DNA of 64,000 nucleotides from CAZHYV01 sp964537055 (lineage in GTDB: Bacteria; Myxococcota_A; Polyangia; Palsa-1104; JAEUJZ01), in assembly GCA_964537055.1 (NCBI GenBank), contig CAZHYV010000004.1:1-64000 (forward strand), in the 5' to 3' direction. Each line of letters starts with the position of its first letter. Positions within the stretch are counted from its first letter, which is position 1. Shown here piece after piece: positions 1-8,347 of this stretch. Both the position numbers and the translations under genes were made by a program. Under the pieces are notes generated by a model that saw nothing but the letters and a program-made list of their open reading frames with translations, searched no databases and was not told the origin of the DNA.

Positions 1-420
1 GCCGCGGTGGAAGAAGGCATTGTCCCAGGCGGTGGCGTCGCCCTGTTGCGAGCCCAAACAGGATTATCGAAACTAAAACTTTCGCCTGAACAAACCTTCG
101 GCGTCGCCATCATTAAGCGAGCCGTCGAGGAGCCTCTTCGTTGGATTGCCCAAAATGGCGGAAACGATGGCGCTGTGGTTGTGAACAAAGTCCGTGAAAG
201 CCAAGGAACCTTTGGTTTTAACGCAGCTACAGAGACTTACGAGGACCTATTAGCAGCAGGCGTACTTGACCCCACCAAGGTAGTCCGCACGGCCTTGCAA
301 AATGCAGCCTCGGTCGCCGGTCTTATGCTAACCACTCAAGCAGTGGTTGCAGAACTTCCTAAAGAGGATGCGCCTGCATCCCCTGCCGGAGGTCATGGTC
401 ACAGTCCTATGGGAATGTAA
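1..420 (+). CDS. groEL: Chaperonin GroEL, C-terminal end (5' partial)
   Basis: This is the last 139 codons of the 60-kDa chaperonin, which folds cytosolic proteins in an ATP-driven double ring with GroES. The frame is open from base 1 and carries the family signature AAVEEGIVPGGGVALLRA followed by the returning equatorial domain (ETYEDLLAAGVLDPTKVVR). The tail is GGHGHSPMGM, a variant of the usual Gly-Gly-Met tail that includes two histidines. The 5' part lies outside the window. The gene is followed after 40 bp by a strong intrinsic terminator, so it is the last gene of its transcript. Confidence 0.97.
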   Translation, partial: AAVEEGIVPGGGVALLRAQTGLSKLKLSPEQTFGVAIIKRAVEEPLRWIAQNGGNDGAVVVNKVRESQGTFGFNAATETYEDLLAAGVLDPTKVVRTALQNAASVAGLMLTTQAVVAELPKEDAPASPAGGHGHSPMGM

Positions 421-460
421 ACTAGGCCTTTGCCTGGTACGACTTATACGTTCCATAAGA

Positions 461-500
461 AAGAGCCCAAGCAATTTTTGTTTGGGCTCTTTTTTATTTT
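461..500 (+). terminator. Rho-independent terminator after groEL
   Basis: A perfect 10-bp stem (AAGAGCCCAA at 461-470 pairing with TTGGGCTCTT at 482-491) encloses an 11-nt loop and runs directly into a T-rich tract ending near 500. It is well placed to end the groEL transcript. The facing gene at 574 on the other strand ends about 75 bp further on. Confidence 0.93.
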
Positions 501-573
501 TTACTCTCCATAGGGAACAAGCCGTGCAGAGAGTACGAAATTTCGTAGGTTTTTAGGTGTGGACCAGAAAGAA

Positions 574-1281
574 CTAAAAGTAAACGGCTAGCCCAAGTTG
601 GCCGCCTGCAAGCAGATTGGTTAGAAATTGGGTCTCTATCACTGCATCGGTAAAGGAAAGCCCCAGAAGCAGCTGTCCCTGCATGTACAAACTTACACGG
701 TCTGCAATAAAGTATTCAACCCCAAGAACCGGACCCAGCGCAATTTGAACTTGATAGTCCGTATTCGGCGCATTAGGAGGCGTTGAAGGATCTAGGTAAT
801 GAAGGTGAAACATTCCTCCGAAATAGGGGGCAATTCTTCTCCAAACACGGAATTGTTTAAGGATACCTACCGAAGCACTCAAACCAAAATCTGTTCGCGA
901 ATCGCCTGCATCAGGAAGATTATTTGTGATTCCAACCCCTAAGGAAAAGGGAATAATCACACTCTTCAGAACCGCACGAGCTCCCAATTCGCTAAACATC
1001 ATATTCCCCACTTTGGCAGAGTTGGTCCCTCCAACATTCATATTCCCAAGGCCACCAAACGTAAACGTAAGAGCAAAATCGCCAGGCTTAGATGTAACTA
1101 CAGGAGAGACCGCCGATTCGGAAGAAGGTTTCGATTGACGCTCTCCGGATTGGTTTGTCGAGGAAGTGTCAGAAGTAGATGCGCTGGCGCTGGTTTCAGG
1201 CGCATGGAGTGCGTTTGCTCCGAAAGGGAAGGATACGATTATACTTAAACATAAGGCTAATAGAGGTGTTTGTTTCCACAT
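574..1281 (-). CDS. Secreted outer-membrane beta-barrel-like protein
   Basis: A 235-residue protein with a signal peptide (MWKQTPLLALCLSIIVSFPF, cleavage probably after ANA near residue 24). A Ser/Thr-rich linker (about 30-65) follows, then alternating hydrophobic/polar beta strands rich in Gly and aromatics. It ends in Phe (GQLGLAVYF), as expected of barrels recognised by the BAM complex. The start has a good AGGAGA ribosome binding site. I do not recognise the family beyond small OmpA/OmpW-like barrels. It lies downstream of the broken repeat lipoprotein on the same strand, about 60 bp away. Its role is unknown. Confidence 0.75.
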   Translation of the reverse strand: MWKQTPLLALCLSIIVSFPFGANALHAPETSASASTSDTSSTNQSGERQSKPSSESAVSPVVTSKPGDFALTFTFGGLGNMNVGGTNSAKVGNMMFSELGARAVLKSVIIPFSLGVGITNNLPDAGDSRTDFGLSASVGILKQFRVWRRIAPYFGGMFHLHYLDPSTPPNAPNTDYQVQIALGPVLGVEYFIADRVSLYMQGQLLLGLSFTDAVIETQFLTNLLAGGQLGLAVYF

Positions 1282-1342
1282 AAGATTCTCCTAGGCAAAA
1301 ACATACAATTCTCTTAGACATTGTCAATATTTGTGGTTTCTC

Positions 1343-3386
1343 CTAAGGGTGGTAGTGGAGAATGGCAGTTTTTCCGCCTGCGGCCCAGATTTGCCCATCT
1401 GGCAATCCCCGAATCTGAGCTAGTCCTGAGGATCCACTTACGCCGGTAGCAACAAAAGTCCAGCTTGTTCCATCAAAATGGTACGTTTCTCCACCACGAG
1501 TACTGATCCACATATCGTTTGGTCCCCTCCCCCATACGCTGCTAAGGCCCGTATAAAAATCTTTTGCCACCTGGGACCACTTCGCTCCGTCGTAGTGGAG
1601 CAAACCAGCTGGCCCTATAAGAAGGCCCATTCCCGTGACAAGGAGCCGCTGTGTTCCAACGGCCCAAATGTTGTCCGGTCCCGTACCAAAAAGGTCGCTG
1701 TACCCACTAGCTCCTAAATTTGAAGCCAACCCTGGGTCTTCGGTTTTGAACTTCCATGAGGTCCCGTCATAGTGATAGAGAGTTCCACCATGGCTGAGCG
1801 CCCAAACATTGTTTGCCTGGGTTCCCCAGATTCCTACAATATCATCGTCTTTAAAAGGACTTCCTGTCAGCTTGGTGAACGTAAAGTTTTGTCCGTCATA
1901 ATGAAGGATCTGCTCCTTTTCTGCTCCAATCCATAAATTTGTTGACGAAGTTCCCCAAATTTTCGATAACTTTGGCGTTGTGCGCGTTCCGGCGGGTGGA
2001 TATACACTTTTGACTTCGCTTCCATCATAGTGAAGAACTTCGCCTCCATCTGCACCAACCATCCAAACATCATTCTCAGCAAACCCCAAAATGCTTGAAA
2101 TCGTCTCGAAGCTACCATCTCGTAATATAGGTAGAGTCACCTGCTTCCAGTACTTTCCATCGTAATGGAGCACCACAGAAGAGTAACCTCCCACCCAAAT
2201 GTCGCTTTCATTTCTTACCCACACACTCTTCAGATCGGTCTCTAGAAGCTTTGAGCGAAGGTCCTCTGTGCTCAAAGCTTTCAGACGATCAAACCATAAA
2301 ACTCCTCGACTGCTCATGGGATCGACTGCCCAATGTTTGTTTTTATAGGCTACGATGGTTTGGTACTCTCCTACCGTCCAGACATTTTCTCCCGTTCCCC
2401 ACATCGCCTTCGGAGTCCTGGTAGGATTTTTATCAACTGCCATCTGTGAAGACCAATTTGGATAAGGCGTCCATGTCCACATTGTTCCATCGTAATGGCC
2501 AAACCAACTTTTGCCCGTTGTATAAAAGCTACGGCTTGCGACCCAAAGATCGTTTGGTGCGCTACCCCAAATTGACTCAAAAATTTGATCGCGTTGTCCA
2601 TTTTGGTGGAGGGGTGGATCCAAAGATACAGGCTTCCACTGAGTTCCATCGTAGTGGAACGCTTCATTAGAACCAAGAGCCCATACATCATTACTCTGGG
2701 AGCCCCAAAGAGAATAGAGGGGCTTTAAATTGGTTTTTGCCAAAGACCACGAGGTCCCGTCAGTACAATGATAAATTTTTGCTGCTTCAGCAACTCCTGC
2801 CTCGATCATTCTTGCTAAATCCATACAGGCTTTGAATCTGGTAGGAAGGATTCGCAATTCCTGCCTCTAGACGCCAGGTTGTTCCGTCGTAGTGAGCAAG
2901 AAAAGCGGATTCAAAGCCTAGCCATACATCCTTACTACTTGTACCCCAGATGCTCTTAATACGAATGGGTCCGGTAAACAGGCCCTTCACCGCTTTCTCT
3001 TCTTTCCAACTTATACCGTCATATCGAAGCACCGTGCTTTTATCACCCACAGCCCAAAGATCGTTTGGGGCAAAACCATATACTGCATTCAAGTTCGGAT
3101 AGAGACCGCTTTGACGATCCGGCAGCCACGATTGTCCATCGTAGTGAAGAAGCGTTCCACCTTCTCCCACGGCCCATACGTTATTTTGTGAAGTTCCAAA
3201 CACACCCAAAAGCGCATTGCCACTTGGGGTGGGATGCTCCCAACACCATTTGTTTGCATTGCAAGCTCCAGGCAGCCGAGCAGGAATCAGTTCGATTTGA
3301 GAGGAAGGAACATCGACACAATTGGTAACCATGACTAGCCCAATGGTGAGAAAAAGAACAAATAATTTTGGGTAGTTATTCATCAT
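1343..3386 (-). pseudogene. Frameshifted DVW-repeat surface lipoprotein
   Basis: Two overlapping open frames make up one gene. The upstream part (3386-2787) has a lipoprotein signal ending VMVTNC, followed by repeats of the type WGTSxxDVWxxGxxxxLxHYDG. The downstream part (to 1343) continues the same repeats, roughly ten in all, to a natural end. Near 2802-2810 the repeat breaks after SKND and the frame changes. The span is 2044 nt, one base more than a multiple of three, so a 2-nt loss or 1-nt gain is needed. Such repeats form beta-propeller-like surface proteins and are common in myxobacteria. The second frame would have to start at an internal codon without a signal peptide, so export should be lost. 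A sequencing error or programmed slippage is possible but nothing here suggests the latter. Confidence 0.8.
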
Positions 3387-3461
3387 GAATATAAGATTCG
3401 CATAAAGATAAGCAATTTATCAAAAGAAATGATAAGGCCGTTCACATAAGGGATCTTGTTG

Positions 3462-3490
3462 TTGCAAATCTTCTCACAAGTTGGTACATA
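3462..3490 (+). promoter_or_regulatory. Sigma70-like promoter placed for a leaderless mRNA
   Basis: TTGCAA (3462-3467), a 17-bp spacer and TACATA (3485-3490). The predicted +1 falls on the ATG at 3497, which has no Shine-Dalgarno sequence. Confidence 0.5.
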
Positions 3491-3496
3491 AAGTTT

Positions 3497-4312
3497 ATGT
3501 TCTTTCCTAAGCGAACCCTCTCCATCAGCACCCTCCTATGTTGTTTTGTTACTGTTTTTGCGGAGGCGGAGCAAATTGAGGTTCAGCCCCCTATAAAGAC
3601 GTCAACCGATCAGCCAGCGCCCCTTCCTCAGATTGAATCTTCTCCAGCACCGAGGGTATCTGAAGGAAACTCCCCAAAAACCGTAGTGAACAGCGAACCT
3701 GTCCCAAGCGTGGCAAAACGTTCTCGCATTGCTCTTTCGTTCGATCTAGCAGGCGGCGTTCTTTGGAATTACGGTTTGCAGCAAAATACAGCGGTTGCCG
3801 ATGATGGTAGCACGTACCAAACGTATGCTCAGATCCGCGCCTCACAACCTCACCTCATGGCAAATGTGGGCCTATCCATCTATGTGCTTGATGCATGTCA
3901 GCTCTCAAAAGAGACGGTTTCCTCTTCTTGTGTAGATTTGCTCACCAATCTTCGTTTAGGAGTTGGAAATCAGTTTACGCGTAATATGCGTGCCATTCAG
4001 GCGATGATTGGGGTTGAGGGAGACTTTTACTTTGGGCATCAACGCCGAGTCGCCTTTACGACTAAGCTTGATATTGGATACGCTTACATATTCGCCCCAG
4101 ATTTGGGCGAGCAGGCAAACCTTTCCTCAGAGTATCGTTTGCAGCCCGGCAGCACCCATGCTCTTTTGGTAGCAGCCAGCCCAGGAATTTTGGTAAACTT
4201 GGGAAGTGTGGTCCCCGCAGCTCGAGCGGCACTGTATGCTGATGTGCAAGCTGCCTTTTATGGGGGCCAATTCAGCCTGCTTGTCCCTGTGGGCATTCGG
4301 ATCCGCTTTTAG
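3497..4312 (+). CDS. Secreted outer-membrane beta-barrel protein
   Basis: A 271-residue protein with a signal peptide (about residues 1-23, ending FAEA). A Pro/Ser-rich linker (about 25-72) follows, then a barrel-like domain of amphipathic strands that ends in PVGIRIRF with C-terminal Phe. The layout of signal, low-complexity linker and barrel matches the protein at 574-1281 and the array at 24.8-28.6 kb, although sequence identity is weak. Two cysteines (about 136 and 145) could form a periplasmic or loop disulfide. There is no ribosome binding site; the promoter upstream predicts a leaderless transcript. Function unknown. Confidence 0.75.
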   Translation: MFFPKRTLSISTLLCCFVTVFAEAEQIEVQPPIKTSTDQPAPLPQIESSPAPRVSEGNSPKTVVNSEPVPSVAKRSRIALSFDLAGGVLWNYGLQQNTAVADDGSTYQTYAQIRASQPHLMANVGLSIYVLDACQLSKETVSSSCVDLLTNLRLGVGNQFTRNMRAIQAMIGVEGDFYFGHQRRVAFTTKLDIGYAYIFAPDLGEQANLSSEYRLQPGSTHALLVAASPGILVNLGSVVPAARAALYADVQAAFYGGQFSLLVPVGIRIRF

Positions 4313-4436
4313 ACACTCTTAGCTTCGATTCTAAGTATTCTTACCTACTTCGTTCTATGTATATTGATTGGGATTGCCAATTTATACCGACCTTATTACT
4401 ATAAAAAGTCATATAAAAATTTACGGAGGAAGGACG

Positions 4437-5513
4437 ATGAAAAAAGGATTTTCGCTCGTAGGGATAGGGTTTTTCCTGCTTCTTTCAGGAAGCTGCAAAA
4501 AGAAAGAATCTTCCAATCCAGACCATGGTTCTACAACAGATCATGGCTCTACCACAGGTTCTAATACCTCTCTCCAAGTCAGCACTCCCCGTCTCGAGAA
4601 GCAACAGGCATATGTAAGAATTCTTGATACAACTTACAGCACGTATAGCCATGTTTTAAACCAATACTTTAGCTGGTGCCAAGACAAGTGTGAAGAGCAA
4701 GGACCCACAGGCCAAGAACCAAACTTCAACCGAGGAGTTACTGACATTACTTGGGATCCTAAACCTCAAATTATAGAGCTACGAAAAATAGCATCAACAG
4801 CACCAAACATACCTCAGCTTGATCAGCCTGCCCTTCAGTACGCTTTGTCGATCGAGAAATTATATCCAACCATTCGTGCTGCGGCCCTTTATTACAAGCA
4901 CGAGGATTACCAAACGGATCAGTTCAAGAAAGCCAAGGAATTTCACCAAATTCTTCTGAAGGAAGGCAAAGCGTTTTTTGAAGCTCGCTCCCGGATGGCT
5001 GAAGCCATTGATGAGATTGAAGACGAAATGTTAAAGGAAGAGATTTCTCCTCTTAAAAAGACGTCTATGCACTACATGCTGATGGACTATCTGATCACAG
5101 CAAAGCAAATGATTCGTCTCATGGGGAAAATCAACTGGCAAGATCCACCGACGACCCCACACATGGTAAAAATCAAAGAACAGGCAAATGCCCTTATCGA
5201 GAAATGGAAGATCCTTGACACGGCCTATGCTACAAATCCGCAAGCCGCAGATGCTGAGACTTATTCTGTCAATCAGTTTACACACCAGGCAGGAACTTCC
5301 AGCGCAGCAGACGCAGTAAAGAAAACCGGCCTTGTAAAGGAGGCAGCCAAACAGGTTCTCAATCGAATTGCCAAGCTACCAGGGAAACGTTTTGATGAAA
5401 CCGAGCTTCAAAGATTTAACAGCGGACAAACGCTCCCCGGAACGATCGAAGATGTTCGGAAGGCCTACAATCAGTTCATTGATGCCATCAACAAAATTAA
5501 ATTTAAATCTTAG
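4437..5513 (+). CDS. Lipoprotein, alpha-helical, unknown function
   Basis: The chosen ATG at 4437 follows an excellent GGAGGAAGGA ribosome binding site and gives a 358-residue protein with a lipoprotein signal (FFLLLSGSC, Cys at about 20). An upstream in-frame start at 4368 would bury the signal and is rejected. After the cysteine there is a short tandem repeat (DHGSTT twice). The rest is predicted mostly helical, charged and imidazole-binding-like in composition, with one Cys pair (WCQDKC). No known domain is recognised. It is monocistronic between two barrel or secreted proteins. Confidence 0.8.
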   Translation: MKKGFSLVGIGFFLLLSGSCKKKESSNPDHGSTTDHGSTTGSNTSLQVSTPRLEKQQAYVRILDTTYSTYSHVLNQYFSWCQDKCEEQGPTGQEPNFNRGVTDITWDPKPQIIELRKIASTAPNIPQLDQPALQYALSIEKLYPTIRAAALYYKHEDYQTDQFKKAKEFHQILLKEGKAFFEARSRMAEAIDEIEDEMLKEEISPLKKTSMHYMLMDYLITAKQMIRLMGKINWQDPPTTPHMVKIKEQANALIEKWKILDTAYATNPQAADAETYSVNQFTHQAGTSSAADAVKKTGLVKEAAKQVLNRIAKLPGKRFDETELQRFNSGQTLPGTIEDVRKAYNQFIDAINKIKFKS

Positions 5514-5591
5514 TTAAGCCTCTGGTCTTCCCTGGAGAATTCTCCCTTGCAACACGAGGGATCTCGATCTCTGCTATATGAACTTGGTTTC

Positions 5592-6173
5592 CTACTCCAC
5601 TGTAAATTCAACCGATGGAGACTGAATCACAGAACCAACCCGATCTTCGGCAAGGATCGCTTTTTGCGGATTGTAGCTTGCAACCATCTTGTAACGTCCT
5701 ACGGGAAGCGTAGTCTGCCAATCGTTGTCTTTCTTATACCTTAGTGAATCTGGCTCGTGCTCGACGGCAGAATTTTTGGGAATGGTCCTGGTCTTGTCTT
5801 TTACCAGCCCTCTTACGCTATGTTCCAGAACTTCCCATTTAGCCCCGGTAGTCACTTCTGAAAGCTCAAAACTAAAAAGGCCGTTCTTATCCGCGCCATA
5901 GGGGTAGACAAACTTTAACGGGGTCTCTCCTTTGTTCCAGACCCGTATAAGGACTGCGATAGGAGTCCCCTGTTTGACCTTTTGGGGAATGATCAGCTCC
6001 AGGGCAAGCCCCTTTGAAATTTTGTTTTCCTCTTTTGGTTTGGTGGGTGAAGTTTTCGTCGATTGGTTCTCCGCTTTTGCTTGTTGCTCCGCATAGACCA
6101 TGCCCGGGCCTATGCCAAGGGCAAACATCGCCGATGTAAAAAACCACCAGAAATTATTCTTCTTGATCTTCAT
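5592..6173 (-). CDS. Exported beta-sandwich protein, unknown function
   Basis: A 193-residue protein with a signal peptide (about residues 1-28, cleavage near VYAEQ). A Lys-rich linker is followed by an Ig-like beta domain (LELIIPQKVKQGTPIAVLIR, WNKGETPLKFVYP) whose strand pattern resembles BsuPI-type or other cohesin-like periplasmic domains. No catalytic residues are visible. Its start overlaps the end of the acetyltransferase gene by 4 nt (ATGA), so the two are translationally coupled. The family assignment is a guess from fold pattern only. Confidence 0.7.
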   Translation of the reverse strand: MKIKKNNFWWFFTSAMFALGIGPGMVYAEQQAKAENQSTKTSPTKPKEENKISKGLALELIIPQKVKQGTPIAVLIRVWNKGETPLKFVYPYGADKNGLFSFELSEVTTGAKWEVLEHSVRGLVKDKTRTIPKNSAVEHEPDSLRYKKDNDWQTTLPVGRYKMVASYNPQKAILAEDRVGSVIQSPSVEFTVE

Positions 6174-6622
6174 GATTTTGATCCTTTCATGCTTTTTTGC
6201 ATAATGACTGCGCTGCTAGGGCAAAGGGTTGTAAATTCAATCGATTGCTCAACGAGCTTAGGAACCTGCTCCCTTGAGATTTCCTGAAAGCCAAACCATG
6301 GAAAGTAGGAATCGGCTGTCGTTGTTAAAAGGTAAACTCTCTCGAGCTTTAGCTTGATTGCATGTTGTAGAGCAACAGATACTAAGCTAGCGCCGAATCC
6401 TTGTCCATGACAACGAGGATGGACGGCTACTGATCGCAATAATGCGTAGGGAGGATAGCTTTCCAACGCACTACATCCAATCACGCTTCCTCCTTGTAGC
6501 AGGGTCCATACGATGCAGTGGTCTGCAAAAATACCCTCCTTGGGAAGGTTACACTGCTCAAGGAGGATATGAATGCCGGCTCGATCTTCAGGGCGAGCAA
6601 GCCTTGGGAATTCTATCTGCAT
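6170..6622 (-). CDS. GNAT N-acetyltransferase, ArsN2-like
   Basis: A 150-residue GNAT enzyme transferring acetyl from acetyl-CoA. The CoA-binding motif A is clear (RSVAVHPRCHGQGFGASLV, the usual RxxGxG/A variant). The C-terminal half (YLLTTTADSYFPWFGFQEI, then FTTLCPSSAVIM) matches the pattern of ArsN2-type acetyltransferases found in arsenic operons. The open frame extends further upstream to 6868, but those residues do not look like GNAT sequence and overlap the divergent gene. The ATG at 6622 (MQIEFPRLARPED) is therefore chosen, without a clear ribosome binding site. No other ars gene is present, so the substrate is uncertain. Confidence 0.8.
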   Translation of the reverse strand: MQIEFPRLARPEDRAGIHILLEQCNLPKEGIFADHCIVWTLLQGGSVIGCSALESYPPYALLRSVAVHPRCHGQGFGASLVSVALQHAIKLKLERVYLLTTTADSYFPWFGFQEISREQVPKLVEQSIEFTTLCPSSAVIMQKSMKGSKS

Positions 6623-6845
6623 GGGGGGAATGTAGCACTCTTTTCTCTTAAACACAATCTGGTGCACAAGGTGGTACGCAATCTGCCATCCCCAGCTGCC
6701 CTTTGATAGAAGCATGGTAGAAATATCCCATAAAAGAAGTTGGCTAACGCTTTGAAACCACGATCGAATTACCAAGACAGACGGACAAAACTTATACTGA
6801 TCTACGACTTCGTATAAACTTTTGGGAAAAAGGAGCAGATGGCTT

Positions 6846-8252
6846 ATGCAAATGATACGAGGAATCAACCCAAATCTATTCCCAGGCTGGTCCCAATGGA
6901 TTTTCCTGACAGTGGTGATTTTTCTCTACAAACCCATTGCTGCCTTTTCTCTTTCTGAAGAGACAAAGCCCTTTGCTACCATTACTACATATCCCGTCGC
7001 AGATGTCCTTCGCATTCCTCAGGATGCACGAAAAATTCCCGTGCCTAATTTTCCCCTTTTCCCTAAAAAGGTTGAGGTGTTGCGTTCACAGCTACGGAAA
7101 AAATACTTTTCCCCTTGGCATAAAACTACTTGTTCTTTTCTCAAAGAAACTGTGATTTTTAATGCTCAAAAAATGTTACAGGGCGGATTGGGAGAAAACT
7201 ATCTTCCTCTCTCAATGACCTATAAACAAGCACTTGTTGAGAATAGCAACCTGGATGCGTATGGCTCGCTTTGCCAACCTGGAATTATTGTAGCCACGGC
7301 GGATGTCCGTTCGGTGCCAACGAGCAGGCCTTATTTCGATGATCCCTCTCAAGGCGGAAACGGGTATCCCTTTGATCAATTTCAAGAGACCCAGCTCTCT
7401 TTGGGCAGCCCCGTCTTAATCCTCCATACATCCCGAGACCGAGTCTGGTCCTTTATTCAAACCAACGACCACGCGTATGGCTGGATTCCCAGTTCTTCCG
7501 TTGCAAAAGTAAGCTCTGCCCAAAGAAGGCAGCTAGAATCGCTTCCGCTCCTGATCATAACAAGCGATCATGAAACCATGCTTCAAAAAGACGGGAATGT
7601 TAGGCTACAAGTAAAGATGGGATCTTATCTGCCATTAACAAGAGAAAAGAAGCTTACTTTTTTCGTTAAAATCCCTACCTTGGGGCCAAAGGCATATGCC
7701 AGATTTGAAACCCAAGTCCTACCCCGTCAGGTTGCCTCGCGAGCACCCTACGAATTCACAAGCCCCTCCCTAGAGGAAGCGGTCAATTCCTTTTTGGGCA
7801 AGCCCTATGGATGGGGAACGATGCTGGGAAACCGGGACTGCTCGGCGTTGGTACACGATTTTTACAGCCTGTTTGGGATTTGGTTACCTAGAAACTCGTC
7901 TGCACAGGGAAATGTCTTTGGGAAATCAATTGACCTGACTGGGAAGTCCAAAGAACAAAAGTTAAAAATTTTAGAGACGTATGGCGTTCCCTATCAAACA
8001 CTCCTTTTAAAACCAGGCCATGTCGGGATCTACCTAGGGGTTCATCAGGGACAGCCTTTGATGTTTCATGCTCCCTGGGGAGTGAAAACCCGACTGGGGA
8101 ACCAAACAGGCCGCAACGTCATTGGTCAGGCAGTGATTACCACGCTTAATTATGGTACCGATGTCCCCCATTATGATAAAGAAGCGGGGACCTTCCTCGA
8201 CGGCATGAACAAAATGGTGATTATGGATCCCGCTTCGGGAGCAATGAATTAG
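6846..8252 (+). CDS. SH3b / NlpC-P60 cell-wall peptidase
   Basis: A predicted peptidoglycan gamma-D-Glu/diamino-acid endopeptidase of 468 residues. An N-terminal membrane anchor or signal (about 10-35) is followed by an SH3b-type wall-binding region (about 135-225; VLILHTSRDRVWSF, AYGWIPSSSV). The C-terminal NlpC/P60 domain has the catalytic Cys332 in NRDCSALVHDF and His392 in PGHVGIYLG, with a second His in MFHAPWG. The architecture matches multi-domain SH3b1-NlpC/P60 hydrolases. ATG 6846 has AGGAG ten bases upstream; a TTG at 6822 is possible but less likely. The gene is divergent from the acetyltransferase. It probably acts in the periplasm in wall turnover or recycling. Confidence 0.88.
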   Translation: MQMIRGINPNLFPGWSQWIFLTVVIFLYKPIAAFSLSEETKPFATITTYPVADVLRIPQDARKIPVPNFPLFPKKVEVLRSQLRKKYFSPWHKTTCSFLKETVIFNAQKMLQGGLGENYLPLSMTYKQALVENSNLDAYGSLCQPGIIVATADVRSVPTSRPYFDDPSQGGNGYPFDQFQETQLSLGSPVLILHTSRDRVWSFIQTNDHAYGWIPSSSVAKVSSAQRRQLESLPLLIITSDHETMLQKDGNVRLQVKMGSYLPLTREKKLTFFVKIPTLGPKAYARFETQVLPRQVASRAPYEFTSPSLEEAVNSFLGKPYGWGTMLGNRDCSALVHDFYSLFGIWLPRNSSAQGNVFGKSIDLTGKSKEQKLKILETYGVPYQTLLLKPGHVGIYLGVHQGQPLMFHAPWGVKTRLGNQTGRNVIGQAVITTLNYGTDVPHYDKEAGTFLDGMNKMVIMDPASGAMN

Positions 8253-8347
8253 CGATTCTAGAGGGACGAAAATTCGGGTGTCCTAAAGAGAATGGACGAC
8301 ATTCATCGTAGCGAGAGTTTTCTAACAAGGCTTATCTGTTTGTCATG

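Noticed and set aside
2787..2857. Programmed frameshift in the DVW-repeat lipoprotein
   Set aside because: No slippery heptamer or downstream structure is evident at the frame change; mutation or sequencing error is simpler.
6623..6868. N-terminal extension of the GNAT acetyltransferase
   Set aside because: The extra residues lack family similarity and overlap the divergent NlpC/P60 gene start; the ATG at 6622 gives a normal-length enzyme.
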